A stretch of DNA of 64,000 nt from Roseibium aquae (GTDB taxonomy: Bacteria; Pseudomonadota; Alphaproteobacteria; Rhizobiales; Stappiaceae), in NCBI RefSeq assembly GCF_008711285.1, contig NZ_VXDC01000003.1, positions 298,867 to 362,866 on the forward strand. The letters run 5' to 3'. The notes beneath the pieces are model-generated. The model searched no databases. It was not told the DNA's origin and saw only the letters and a list, made by a program, of their open reading frames with translations. Both the position numbers and the translations under genes were made by a program. Below, piece after piece: positions 44,862 through 53,569 of the stretch; positions within the stretch are counted from its first letter, which is position 1, and the number at the start of each line of letters is the position of its first letter.

Positions 44862-46043
44862 TTACATCCGGCAGGAACCGGCATAGGCGTCGCCCACATC
44901 GTCGAAGATCTTTTCGACCGCTTCTGTCACGTAGGTGTCACCAGACCGGTTGACCGCCCGTGTCAGGTAGTAGTCCTGGATCGGAAACTGGTTCGAGTTG
45001 AACTGGAAGTCGCCGCGCACGCTTTCGAACGGGGCCGTCTTGAGGACCGGCAGAAGCGCTTCAGGGCGCTTGTCACCGTTCGTCACCTTCAGTGCCGCAT
45101 CGATCAACCGGGCCGCGTCATAGCCTTGGGACGCATAAAGCGACGGTGCGTAGCCATATTTCGCTTCAAAGTCACGGACGAACTTGGCATTGGCCGGATT
45201 GTCGAGATTCGGCGCCCACTGAGCGGCCGAAAACAGGCCAACAGCCGTTTCCTTCGTCGCGGGCAGCGTCGTCTCGTCGACGGTGAAGGCGGACAGGAAC
45301 GGGATCAGGTCCTTGAGACCCGCCTGATCATACTGGCGGACCAGATTCACACCCATGCCGCCGGGCATGAAGGTGAAGATGGCGTCCGGCTGCGCATCCG
45401 CGATGCGGGCGAGCTCGGCGGAAAAGTCGAGCTGGCCAAGGCTGGTGTAAATCTCGTCGATCACTTCGCCGGTGTAGTGGCGCTTGAAGCCCGCGATCGC
45501 GTCCTTGCCGGCCTGATAGTTCGGAGCCATCACAATGACCCGGTCAAAGCCCTGCTGACCGGCATACCGGCCCATCACTTCGTGGTTCTGATCGTTCTGC
45601 CAGGATGTGGAAAAGAAGTAAGGGCTGCAGCCGCGTCCGGCGATCGGGGAAGGACCGGCATTGCTGCCGATAAAAATCGTTTCCGATTCGATGATGGGCT
45701 TGTAGACCGCCATCATCACGTTGGAAAACACCACCCCGGCCATCATGTCGACCTGGTCGCGCTCCAAAAGCCCCTGAACCTTCGTCAGGGCCGCGTCCGG
45801 CTTCAGCTCGTCATCGACGACAATGACCTCGGTCTCGAGTCCCCCCAGCTTTCCGCCAGCTTCCTCAACACCCAGAAGAAAGCCATCGCGCATGTGCTCG
45901 CCAAGCACGGCCGGCGGGCCGGACAAGGTCGCCAGGAAACCGATCTTCAGCCCTTCGGCATGCGCGCTGCCAAGACCCATCCCTCCGACGCCCAAGCCAA
46001 CGGTGGCGGAGACCGCCACGGCGGATAAGAAACGCTTCATCAT
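44862..46043 (-). CDS. livK: Branched-chain amino-acid-type substrate-binding protein
   Basis: 393 residues with a signal peptide (about 1-28, GLGSAHA/EGL) and the type-1 periplasmic binding fold: KIGFLATLSGPPAVLGEH, VVDDELKPDAALTKVQGLL, and FIGSNAGPSPIAGRGCSPYFF. The ligand could be a branched-chain amino acid, an amide or an aromatic acid; the sequence does not decide. ATG at 46043 or 46040 after GAGGGGA. It heads the liv operon and is separated from the rest by a hairpin. Confidence 0.85.
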   Translation of the reverse strand: MMKRFLSAVAVSATVGLGVGGMGLGSAHAEGLKIGFLATLSGPPAVLGEHMRDGFLLGVEEAGGKLGGLETEVIVVDDELKPDAALTKVQGLLERDQVDMMAGVVFSNVMMAVYKPIIESETIFIGSNAGPSPIAGRGCSPYFFSTSWQNDQNHEVMGRYAGQQGFDRVIVMAPNYQAGKDAIAGFKRHYTGEVIDEIYTSLGQLDFSAELARIADAQPDAIFTFMPGGMGVNLVRQYDQAGLKDLIPFLSAFTVDETTLPATKETAVGLFSAAQWAPNLDNPANAKFVRDFEAKYGYAPSLYASQGYDAARLIDAALKVTNGDKRPEALLPVLKTAPFESVRGDFQFNSNQFPIQDYYLTRAVNRSGDTYVTEAVEKIFDDVGDAYAGSCRM

Positions 46044-46439
46044 TGAAATCCCCTCTGTCGTTTTGCCGCAGGCCGACTTTCGCAGTTTTTTTGTTTGTTT
46101 CAACACGAACGCGCGCCGCGTGAATTTATTTTAAGCATGAAATATCGAAGCTGAAAAGCCTATCGATGAGAAATAGTCCAGGCCACGCGCATCGGGGATT
46201 CGTTAAAATTCGCCTAAACGGGTTGATTTTGCCCGAAAGGCATATGAAAACATTCGTCGTCAAACGGGTGCACCTGTCAATTGAGACGATGCGTTACCGC
46301 CAAGCCTGTGAATTGTTTCGCATTGCCGCATTCTTGACCTTATTCGAAGTCAAAGACCGCGACAGCAATTTCGGACAATGAGCACCACCGGCCTGAAGCG
46401 CCGGATGAAAGGTATCCATGACGTTGGAAGGTCTGAACC
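46044..46439. other. Intergenic region between the divergent livK and SH3 genes
   Basis: Nearly 400 bases between two divergent genes. Much of 46060-46270 is AT-rich and probably holds the liv promoter; the right part leads into the SH3 gene. A 71-codon reading frame at 46166 has no ribosome site and no recognisable features, so it is not listed as a gene. Confidence 0.4.
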
Positions 46440-47570
46440 ATGTCTGAGTATCGCCAGCCATCCGAACCAATACCGAACCGTCACCTCCCCAAGGACGTCC
46501 TTGAGCGGATCAAGAAGAAGACCGAGATGACGGAAAGAGAAGCGGACACGCGGGCGGGAACTGAAAAACAGACGACAGGCCAAACCGGGCAGACAGGCCA
46601 AACCGGGCAGACAGGGCAGCTTGGCTTCTTCCGCCGAGTGGAAACGAAAAAGACGCCATCACCGCGCATCCGGTGGGCTGAAGACGATGACCATCCGGGC
46701 GTGCCGAAGGCGCTGGCTCCCGCCAGCCGCCAAATCGACAGGCAGCCGGCCCTGAATGAGACGCTGATCCATGCGGGCGTCCATCACAAGGATTGGATCC
46801 GGCCTCTGGTGTCGACTGCCATCCTCATTGCTGTTCTGGGCTTCGGAGCCGCCGGGTACAAGACCTATACGGTGCTGTCCCATTCAGATCACCAGGACCA
46901 AGTGGCGGCCACGGCCAGCCCAGGCACTGGCCCCGCCCCGGCGCTGGGCATGAGCGCAACGGCTCTGTCTTCCCAAACGCCAGCGCCGGAAGGCGCAGGC
47001 GTAGCGGTTGAAGACAGCCCCAAGGTCTCCCCCGACCGGTTCATGTCGTCCTTTACCGTTGCACAAGCCGCCGAACGCCCGCTGATTGCGACGCTTGTCC
47101 AACGCGCCCAGAGCAGCGAGACGGCAAACCCGGCACCCGCCGATAGGCTCAATGGCGATCAAACAGCGGCCACTGCGCCCGCGACGGGTCCGCAAACCGA
47201 CACTGCCGGTGCAGACACTGCTACGGACACGGGCAGAACTGCCGCGGCCAACGCTGCGTCCGGCGAAACGGCACCAGGCGCGGGACCGGCCAGCACACTG
47301 AGTTATTCCAGAGACAGTTCAGGGCCCAGTGAAGCGCAGTCGGCAATCTCGGCGGCCGCGCCGCAACCACCCGTGACCTCGGATTCGACGGCTTCGATCG
47401 CCGCTTCGGTGAACATGCGCAGCCAGGCAAGCAACCGGGGCTCGGTCATGACGGTCGTCCCGGCTGGCGCCATGGTCGCCCTCAAAGGCTGTGACAGCTG
47501 GTGGTGCACTATCACTTACAACGGCCAGACCGGCTATGTGTCGCGCCGGTTCGTCAACAAGAGCGGCTGA
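46440..47570 (+). CDS. Membrane-anchored protein with a C-terminal SH3b domain
   Basis: 376 residues. Cytoplasmic N-terminus of about 118 residues with a Gln-Thr-Gly repeat (about 47-60), one membrane helix (about 121-145), a low-complexity periplasmic spacer rich in Ala, Thr, Ser and Pro (150-310), and a C-terminal bacterial SH3 domain (about 315-376, SVNMRSQASNRGSVM and TGYVSRRFV). Bacterial SH3 domains bind cell-wall peptides, so it probably ties the membrane to peptidoglycan. First of three wall-related genes in a row. Family beyond the SH3 domain not known. Confidence 0.78.
   Translation: MSEYRQPSEPIPNRHLPKDVLERIKKKTEMTEREADTRAGTEKQTTGQTGQTGQTGQTGQLGFFRRVETKKTPSPRIRWAEDDDHPGVPKALAPASRQIDRQPALNETLIHAGVHHKDWIRPLVSTAILIAVLGFGAAGYKTYTVLSHSDHQDQVAATASPGTGPAPALGMSATALSSQTPAPEGAGVAVEDSPKVSPDRFMSSFTVAQAAERPLIATLVQRAQSSETANPAPADRLNGDQTAATAPATGPQTDTAGADTATDTGRTAAANAASGETAPGAGPASTLSYSRDSSGPSEAQSAISAAAPQPPVTSDSTASIAASVNMRSQASNRGSVMTVVPAGAMVALKGCDSWWCTITYNGQTGYVSRRFVNKSG
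46575..46619 (+). repeat. 18-bp tandem repeat (2.5 copies) inside the SH3 gene
   Basis: The unit ACAGGCCAAACCGGGCAG occurs at 46575-46592 and 46593-46610, and half of it at 46611-46619. In frame it adds six residues per unit (a Gln-Thr-Gly-Gln-Thr-Gly pattern), so copy number changes would vary the protein length without frameshift. Confidence 0.85.
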
Positions 47571-47670
47571 GGCCGTTACTGGCGGCCAGCCTTCCGGCCC
47601 GGGGACCGGGATACGCAGGAGGCATTTCGTGATAGGCTTGCACCTTGCCTCTTCTTGACCGGGTGCAACC

Positions 47671-48177
47671 ATGCTGAGTGTTTCGCACAGTTTTCCTTGG
47701 CCAAAGGCACACTTCGGCCTTTTCCTGCTCGCGGTTGGCGCTTCGTGGTGCGCTACATCGGCTCTCGCGCACGCGGACGGGATCGATTGCCACATCTATG
47801 CCGCCGACTATGCGAACCAGTATATCGGGTCCGGTGACCCGATTGGCGACGCGGTGCGCGGCGGAATGGCGGGCGCGGTTGCCGGCGGAGCCTGGGCCGG
47901 CGAATCCGGTGCACGGCGCGGAGCGCAAGCCGGCGGCGCGCTTGGCGTTTTGAACAATCTCGGCTCCTATCCAGGCGGCTGGCAAGCGCTTTATGACATG
48001 GCCTACCAGATGTGCGCGCAGCAGACATCGGGAGCAGCGATGCCCGGCTTTGGCGCGCCACAACCGATCCCACCCATGCCGGACTGCCGTTCACGGGCCA
48101 CCGTCAACGCCTTTTCCCTGCGTGACGGTCCTGGAGGCAGCATCACCGCCGGATCCGGGCGTACCGGCTGCCGCTGA
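47671..48177 (+). CDS. Small exported glycine-zipper protein, possibly truncated SH3
   Basis: 168 residues. Signal peptide to about residue 34 (TSALAHA/DGI). The middle is a glycine zipper (GDAVRGGMAGAVAGGAWAGE, then GARRGAQAGGALG), common in outer-membrane-associated proteins. The last 25 residues (RATVNAFSLRDGPGGSI) resemble only the opening strands of an SH3b domain before the stop, and no other frame continues it. So it may be a shortened SH3 protein. No good ribosome site; the start is uncertain. Confidence 0.6.
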   Translation: MLSVSHSFPWPKAHFGLFLLAVGASWCATSALAHADGIDCHIYAADYANQYIGSGDPIGDAVRGGMAGAVAGGAWAGESGARRGAQAGGALGVLNNLGSYPGGWQALYDMAYQMCAQQTSGAAMPGFGAPQPIPPMPDCRSRATVNAFSLRDGPGGSITAGSGRTGCR

Positions 48178-48478
48178 CACCCTTTTTGAAACGCGGGCGC
48201 GGCGTGCGGCCGTCCCCCGCAAGTCTTCTTGGCAAGCCCGCGCCAACTGCCCTGACAGCCTCCCCGCACCCGCCCTGGCAGTCCTGCTTTGAGCCCCCCG
48301 GACCACCCACCGACTGAGCCCCCTGGACTCAGCCCCCTGGACTGAGCCCCCGGACAGACTTGCGTTGTCACGGTTGACGTGGACAGACCACCGCCAAGGT
48401 CTTGTTTCGGTTGACCTTGGGGCAGCAACCCGGTCAACTTTCCCGCACCACAGCCCAATCACGCATCCGGGATTTGCC
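48178..48478. other. Intergenic region with short tandem repeats
   Basis: About 300 bases, CCCC-rich. It contains three near-identical 14-base units at 48315-48355 (listed separately). No terminator or promoter is obvious. An in-frame upstream extension of the next gene to 48365 has no ribosome site. Confidence 0.4.
48315..48355. repeat. 14-bp tandem repeat TGAGCCCCCTGGAC, three copies
   Basis: Copies at 48315-48328, 48329-48342 (one mismatch) and 48343-48355 (one base shorter). A more distant fourth relative lies near 48290. Looks like a slippage-prone minisatellite rather than a protein-binding array. Confidence 0.75.
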
Positions 48479-49666
48479 ATGCGCCTTCATCGCCGCCTCG
48501 CCCTTGCCGCTCTTGCCGCAGGTTTCGCCATGACGGGAACCGCCGCGTCTGCCCAGCCATGCGGAGGCGACTTCCGTCAGTTTCTCGCAGGCGTCAAACA
48601 GGAAGCCGTGGCCAAGGGCCTGTCCGCAAACGCGGCCGACAAGGCGCTCGCCAATGCGCAAATCGACCAGACCGTTCTGGCCCGCGACCGGTCGCAAAGC
48701 GTGTTCCGGCTCACATTTCTGGACTTCTCAAAGAAAGTGATCTCCAGCTACCGGATGCAGAACGGCGCGGCGAACATGCGCAAGCATGCCGCCATCTTTC
48801 AAAGGGCCGAGCGCGAATTCGGCGTGCCCGCCCCAGTCATCACCGCGTTCTGGGCGCTGGAAACCGATTTTGGCGCGGTTCAGGGCGACTTCAATACGGT
48901 CAATGCCCTGGCGACCCTGTCTCACGATTGCCGGCGGCCGGCCCTGTTCCGCCCGCAGCTCATCGGTGCCATCGCCATGGTGCAGAAAGGTGACCTCGAC
49001 CCCGCCCGCACGACCGGTGCATGGGCCGGCGAGATCGGCCAGGTCCAAATGCTTCCGCAAGACATCATGCTGTACGGCCAGGACGGCGACGGCGACGGCC
49101 ATGTAAACGTCAAGACCAGCGCCCCGGATGCGCTTTTGACCGGAGCCGCCTTCATCCAGAGCCTTGGCTGGCGGCGGGGCGAACCCTGGCTTCAGGAGGT
49201 CACGGTTCCTTCCAGTCTAAACTGGGCGGACGCCGGACTGCACGTCTCCAGGAGCGGCTCGGAGTGGCAGCGCCTCGGCGTTCAACCACGCTGGGGCGAG
49301 ATATCCCCCGAATTGCCAGCCTCGCTGATCCTGCCACAGGGGCGCAAGGGACCCGCTTTCCTCGCCTATCCAAACTACGCGGTCTACCTGAAATGGAACC
49401 AGTCCTTCGTGTACACGACATCGGCCGCCTATTTCGCGACGCGCCTGGCTGGCGCGCCGGTCTATGCACAAGGCAATCCGGATCCGGGCCTCTCGCAGGA
49501 TCAGATGAAGCAGCTCCAGCAAAAGCTGGCGGACCGGGGCTACGATGTCGGCAAGGTGGATGGCATTCTTGGCGCGCAGACCCGCGCTGCCGTGCGTCAG
49601 GTCCAGCAGCAACTCGGCATGCCAGCGGATGCCTGGCCTACCCCCGACCTTCTGGCCCGGTTGTGA
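48479..49666 (+). CDS. Lytic murein transglycosylase with peptidoglycan-binding domain
   Basis: 395 residues. Signal peptide about 1-25 (TAASA/QPC). The MltB-type catalytic domain includes Glu128 in ITAFWALETDFG, GEIGQVQMLPQDI and an EF-hand-like loop DGDGDGHVN. The C-terminal peptidoglycan-binding domain (about 331-395) starts LSQDQMKQLQQKL and has GYDVGKVDGILGAQTRAAV. Cuts the glycan strand forming anhydro-muramic ends. The ATG at 48479 gives a standard signal peptide. Confidence 0.93.
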   Translation: MRLHRRLALAALAAGFAMTGTAASAQPCGGDFRQFLAGVKQEAVAKGLSANAADKALANAQIDQTVLARDRSQSVFRLTFLDFSKKVISSYRMQNGAANMRKHAAIFQRAEREFGVPAPVITAFWALETDFGAVQGDFNTVNALATLSHDCRRPALFRPQLIGAIAMVQKGDLDPARTTGAWAGEIGQVQMLPQDIMLYGQDGDGDGHVNVKTSAPDALLTGAAFIQSLGWRRGEPWLQEVTVPSSLNWADAGLHVSRSGSEWQRLGVQPRWGEISPELPASLILPQGRKGPAFLAYPNYAVYLKWNQSFVYTTSAAYFATRLAGAPVYAQGNPDPGLSQDQMKQLQQKLADRGYDVGKVDGILGAQTRAAVRQVQQQLGMPADAWPTPDLLARL

Positions 49667-49741
49667 CAGGAAACGCTGGCCAGAGGGAAACGCCCGTGAT
49701 ACCCGCTCAAGCCCAGTCCTCCCGGTCTTAATGGTCAGCCC

Positions 49742-50089
49742 ATGCCTGCTGTCACGCTGTCGACATACCTTTTTCTGTTCGCCGCCATCGTCGCGGAAGT
49801 CATCGCCACCACCGCCTTGGCCAAGACGGAGAATTTCACCAAGTTGACGCCGAGTCTCATCACGGTGGCCGGCTATGCCTTTTCCTTCTGGTGCCTGTCC
49901 TACCCCATTCGCGTGCTGCCGGCCGGGGTGGTATACGCCATCTGGTCAGGCACCGGCATTGTCCTGATCACGGCGGTCGCCTGGATTTTCTTCGGCCAGA
50001 AGCTGGATCTGCCGGCTGTGTTCGGTCTCGGGCTGATTATCGCAGGCGTTGTGATCGTCAACGTCTTCTCAAAGGCCGCCGGGCATTAG
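49742..50089 (+). CDS. Small multidrug resistance (SMR) efflux protein
   Basis: 115 residues in four membrane segments, the standard SMR size. The membrane glutamate essential for proton/drug exchange is Glu19 (FAAIVAEVIATTALAK), and YAIWSGTGIVLI matches segment 3. EmrE-like proton antiporters export cationic compounds; some members export guanidinium. No guanidine riboswitch was found upstream. It lies 75 bases after the transglycosylase gene and may share its transcript. Confidence 0.93.
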   Translation: MPAVTLSTYLFLFAAIVAEVIATTALAKTENFTKLTPSLITVAGYAFSFWCLSYPIRVLPAGVVYAIWSGTGIVLITAVAWIFFGQKLDLPAVFGLGLIIAGVVIVNVFSKAAGH

Positions 50090-50245
50090 AGCATCGGGCG
50101 TTCTATTGAAAACGGCCAAAGGTGGCGGGCGGCTCAAGGAACGGCTCGCCGCAAACGCCCTTACGGAAAAGACACTTGCGGGCGCGCGATCGCGCGCCCT
50201 GTCATCGCTGGTCCATGGCGGGGCGCCCCCGTCAGGCCATAGCCG

Positions 50246-51013
50246 TTATTTCGGCGCCATGCGGATCGCGCCGTCAAGACGGATGGTTTCGCCGTTCAGC
50301 ATGTCGTTTTCAATGATCGCCTTGACCAACTGCGCATATTCGGCCGCCCGGCCCAGCCGTGAAGGGAACGGCACCTGTTGCCCGAGGGAGTCCTGCACCT
50401 CCTGGGACAGCCCCAGAAGCATCGGCGTTTCAAAAATTCCCGGCGCGATGGTCATCACCCGAATGCCCGACCTGGACAGATCGCGGGCGACCGGCAGCGT
50501 CATTCCAGCGATCCCGCCCTTCGAAGCCGCATAGGCTACCTGGCCGATCTGACCATCGAAAGCGGCCACGGACGCGGTCGATACAATGACACCGCGCCCG
50601 CCGTCTGCGGTCACGGGATCCAGCCCTGTCATGGCGGTCGCGGACAGCGCGATGCAGCGGAACGATCCGGTCAGATTCACCGCAATCACCTTCTCGAACA
50701 TGTCCATCGGGTGCGGCTCGCCACGGGAGGTGGTTTTGGCGACCGGCGCGATGCCCGCGCAGTTCACCAGGATCCGCTCCACGCCATGGGCGGCCCGGGC
50801 CTTTGCAAAACCCGCCTCAACGCTCGCCTGATCGGTGACATCCACTTCCACGAACAGTCCGCCGATCTCTCCGGCAACCTGTGCGCCTTGCGCCGCATCG
50901 CGGTCGAAAAGTGTCACCTTGACGCCTTCGCCCGCCAGCATCCGCGCGGTCGCCGCCCCGAGCCCGGACGCCCCACCGGTGACGACAGCGGCCATGTCAT
51001 TTGTAAATTGCAT
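50246..51013 (-). CDS. Short-chain dehydrogenase (3-hydroxyacyl-CoA dehydrogenase type)
   Basis: 255 residues with the cofactor loop TGGASGLGAA, the NCAGIA segment, active-site Ser in VSTASVAAF and Tyr/Lys in YAASKGG. The TLPVARDLSRSGIRVMTIAPGIFETPML stretch, here split by a membrane-free helix, resembles 3-hydroxy-2-methylbutyryl-CoA dehydrogenases (type II HAD), so a role in branched fatty-acid or isoleucine breakdown is plausible. The ATG at 51013 follows GGAGAG; no partner genes of that pathway lie beside it. Confidence 0.85.
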   Translation of the reverse strand: MQFTNDMAAVVTGGASGLGAATARMLAGEGVKVTLFDRDAAQGAQVAGEIGGLFVEVDVTDQASVEAGFAKARAAHGVERILVNCAGIAPVAKTTSRGEPHPMDMFEKVIAVNLTGSFRCIALSATAMTGLDPVTADGGRGVIVSTASVAAFDGQIGQVAYAASKGGIAGMTLPVARDLSRSGIRVMTIAPGIFETPMLLGLSQEVQDSLGQQVPFPSRLGRAAEYAQLVKAIIENDMLNGETIRLDGAIRMAPK

Positions 51014-51073
51014 TGGTCTCTCCACACAAAAAAGGAATTCAAGCCACTATTTTTTATGACTTTTTCCTATTTG

Positions 51074-51091
51074 TTTGACGAAAACGTCAAA
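51074..51091. promoter_or_regulatory. Perfect 7-4-7 palindrome upstream of the SDR gene
   Basis: TTTGACG-AAAA-CGTCAAA, 61 bases upstream of the SDR start and inside an AT-rich patch, is placed like an operator. A terminator for the upstream cyclase gene is less likely because no T-run follows on the minus strand. Confidence 0.4.
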
Positions 51092-51191
51092 AACTGCGGT
51101 GACGATTGCAAAAACCCTTGCCCCGGTCAAGCCGAAAGCTCGAACGAAGGGCGTCCAGACACAGGCGCCGGCTGACTGAAAACGGTTCGCC

Positions 51192-52547
51192 CTACTTTGC
51201 CAGAACGCAAAGATCGAGGGGCTCGCGCAAGCCGGCAACCCTGCGCGCGGGGCGCAGTTCCCCCGGCTCGCCGGCATACCCCTGAGCCCTCGCCAGCCGA
51301 TAGGTGGCCGCATCGGTCAACGCGGCCGATTGTTCGGCCTTGTTGGCGTCCTCGAGCTTGGCCGCCCGGTTGACCGCATCGCCGATCACGGTGAACTCGA
51401 GCCGGTCCCGGCCGCCGACAACGCCGACCGTGACCGGGCCGGCGGCGACCGCCGTGCCCACCCGGAAGGGGCCGGGCCATCCCAGTTCCTGGAACTGCCC
51501 CGCCTTGCCGGCCAGCACCTCGATGACCGCCGTGGCCGCTGTGAGCGCATCCGCCGCATAGGTCCCGGAGGGCTGGACAGCGCCGAAGGTGGCGAGAATG
51601 CCATCGCCGAGGAACTTGTCCACCCGTCCGCCGGTTGCCTCGATAACCGGGATGGCAAGGTCCTGATAAGCGGTCAAGACCGCCATGACCTCGGCCGGCC
51701 GCAACTGCTCGGCTGTGCTTGTAAACCCGCGAATGTCGATATAGAGCACGGCGGCGTCCCGCACGCTGCCCTCCCCAGCCATGAGCGCCCGCTCCCCATC
51801 CGTGATGGAGGCCGCAACCTCGGGGGCGAAGAAGCGCTTGAGATCGGCCGCGGCCGCGTGGTCCCGCACAGCCTCGAACAGCATGGACCGGCCACGGTAA
51901 AGGGCTGCGGACAAGATGATCGTCACGGTGAGAATCACCATGGTCTTGTCCAGCTCCGCGCCGATCAGGATGCTGTTGGTGGTGAGGTATTCGACGTAGT
52001 TGCGGGTGACCCGCATGCCGTCCATTTCGGCCAGGGCCGCATAGGCCACCAATCCGAGCCAGCCGAAGACCGCGACAAGCCCCGTGGTCAAAACGAACCG
52101 CGGATCGAAGCGCAGCGCCCGCAAGCCGATGAAGATGAACACATACATCAGGGTCGGCGTCTTCAAATAGAACGCGGGATGCTGGTCGTACTGGATGTGA
52201 AAGGAGAAAATCAGGCCAACCAGAAGCGCCATGTCGACGCCGATCGACAGGAGCAGGTACCACTCCGGCAATTCCACCCGGTAGGACAATGCGAGGCGGA
52301 TCACAGTGAATGCGAAGTAGATGGCAAGCGCGAGAGGCACGAAATTGAACCCCGAGGACCCTTCGGCCCGGGGGGCGATCATGTAGAGCGTGGCGAAAAA
52401 CAGAACGATCCCCAGTTGCACCCAGGATATCAGCCGCTCCGACGCGTTCTCACGGGCGCGGATCTCGGCGCGCACCCGTGCCGGGATGCCGGTTGCCGGG
52501 GGACCGCCCCGCAGGAGATAGCCCAGTGTTTCGCGCCACTTCGACAT
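51192..52547 (-). CDS. Membrane class III adenylate/guanylate cyclase
   Basis: 451 residues. Six membrane segments (about 40-225) precede a class III cyclase domain (about 250-440) with metal-binding aspartates in VLYIDIRGFT and KFLGDGILATF, and the VIGDAVNRAAKLE stretch of the substrate and transition-state site. Produces a cyclic nucleotide; the base specificity is not certain. Last gene, in transcription order, of a minus-strand group that also encodes an MBL-fold hydrolase and a cNMP-binding protein. No separate sensor domain is visible. Confidence 0.9.
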   Translation of the reverse strand: MSKWRETLGYLLRGGPPATGIPARVRAEIRARENASERLISWVQLGIVLFFATLYMIAPRAEGSSGFNFVPLALAIYFAFTVIRLALSYRVELPEWYLLLSIGVDMALLVGLIFSFHIQYDQHPAFYLKTPTLMYVFIFIGLRALRFDPRFVLTTGLVAVFGWLGLVAYAALAEMDGMRVTRNYVEYLTTNSILIGAELDKTMVILTVTIILSAALYRGRSMLFEAVRDHAAAADLKRFFAPEVAASITDGERALMAGEGSVRDAAVLYIDIRGFTSTAEQLRPAEVMAVLTAYQDLAIPVIEATGGRVDKFLGDGILATFGAVQPSGTYAADALTAATAVIEVLAGKAGQFQELGWPGPFRVGTAVAAGPVTVGVVGGRDRLEFTVIGDAVNRAAKLEDANKAEQSAALTDAATYRLARAQGYAGEPGELRPARRVAGLREPLDLCVLAK

Positions 52548-52669
52548 TCAGAAGACCCTCGTGGGGGCGCTTATGCGCAAAATCCGGACGCCCTTTACAA
52601 GGCAAGGTGAGCCGTCTTTGCCACGACCGCAAGACAAGGCCGCGGGAATGTTACCTAACGTGAGCCCGA

Positions 52670-53503
52670 TCAGGGGCGCAGCAGCATCCCTTCGCTCGCC
52701 ACAAGGGTGGTCGGATAGACGCCCCGGGCAGCCAGACCGATTTCATCCAGTTCGTCATCCGAGCGGCACGGGTCATGATGGAAAAGAACCGGAACCTTCA
52801 CCGCCGCTTTCCCGGCAAGTTCGACGGCCTTTTGCCAGGTCGAGTGCCCCCATCCGCGATAGCGTTCATACTCCCCGTCCGTGTACATGGCGTCGTAGAT
52901 CATAATGTCGGCCTGCCGCACGAAATCCGGCAAGGCATCGTCGACCACCGGATTGCCGTGCTCGTGATCGGTGATGATGCAGATCGACTTCCCCCCAAAC
53001 TCGAAGCGGTAGCCGCAGGCCCCGCCGGGGTGATTGAGCCGCATGGTCCGAACGGTCAGGCCGTCGATACCGAGCGGCAGCGGCCGTCCGGCTTCGAATG
53101 TGTGAAAGGACAGGCTCTTCAGAGACTTCGCGGCCAGCGGAAAAATCGGCGGCGACATGATGCGGCTGACGATGTCCATCAGATCCGTGCTGTTGTCCTG
53201 GAAATGCCCCGCCCAGGCGCGGACATCAAAGCCGGGAAAGAAGGCCGGCTTGAAGAAGGGCAGCCCGCAGATGTGATCGAGATGGGTGTGCGTGAACAGC
53301 ACGTCGAAGGACCTGGGGCCGTCCTTGGCACACAGGTCCAAACCGAGATTGCGGGCCCCCGACCCGCAATCCACCAGGATCATCCGGCCGCCGACACGGA
53401 TTTCGAAGCAGGTCGTTTCCCCGCCATAGCGCAAGGTCGAAGCACCCGGCGTCGGCGTCGAGCCGCGCGCGCCCCAAATCCGGAGCCAAAACTCATTCGA
53501 CAC
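52670..53503 (-). CDS. MBL-fold metallo-hydrolase (PDE/RNase Z-like)
   Basis: 277 residues. Metal motif THTHLDH (His72, His74, Asp76, His77), further ligands in ITDHEHG and VLFHHDP. It starts with IWGARGSTPTPG and YGGETTCFEIR, the pattern of RNase Z-like and cyclic-nucleotide phosphodiesterase-like members. Given its place between a cyclase gene and a cNMP-binding gene, hydrolysis of a cyclic nucleotide is an attractive guess, but other phosphodiesters are possible. Gaps of 122 and 66 bases to its neighbours allow co-transcription. Confidence 0.87.
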   Translation of the reverse strand: MSNEFWLRIWGARGSTPTPGASTLRYGGETTCFEIRVGGRMILVDCGSGARNLGLDLCAKDGPRSFDVLFTHTHLDHICGLPFFKPAFFPGFDVRAWAGHFQDNSTDLMDIVSRIMSPPIFPLAAKSLKSLSFHTFEAGRPLPLGIDGLTVRTMRLNHPGGACGYRFEFGGKSICIITDHEHGNPVVDDALPDFVRQADIMIYDAMYTDGEYERYRGWGHSTWQKAVELAGKAAVKVPVLFHHDPCRSDDELDEIGLAARGVYPTTLVASEGMLLRP

Positions 53504-53569
53504 TGGCCGCTCCTTGTCTCAAAGTCCTTGCTCCTCCCGCTCGTGGGCCGGCTGTGATTGCAGTGCCGC

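Noticed and set aside
46166..46381. 71-codon frame between livK and the SH3 gene
   Set aside because: No ribosome site, no known motif, and it lies in a divergent promoter region.
48315..48355. CRISPR-like array
   Set aside because: The three 14-bp units are directly adjacent with no spacers, so it is a tandem repeat.
49667..49741. Guanidine riboswitch in front of the SMR gene
   Set aside because: Only 75 bases are available and no conserved ykkC-type elements were seen.
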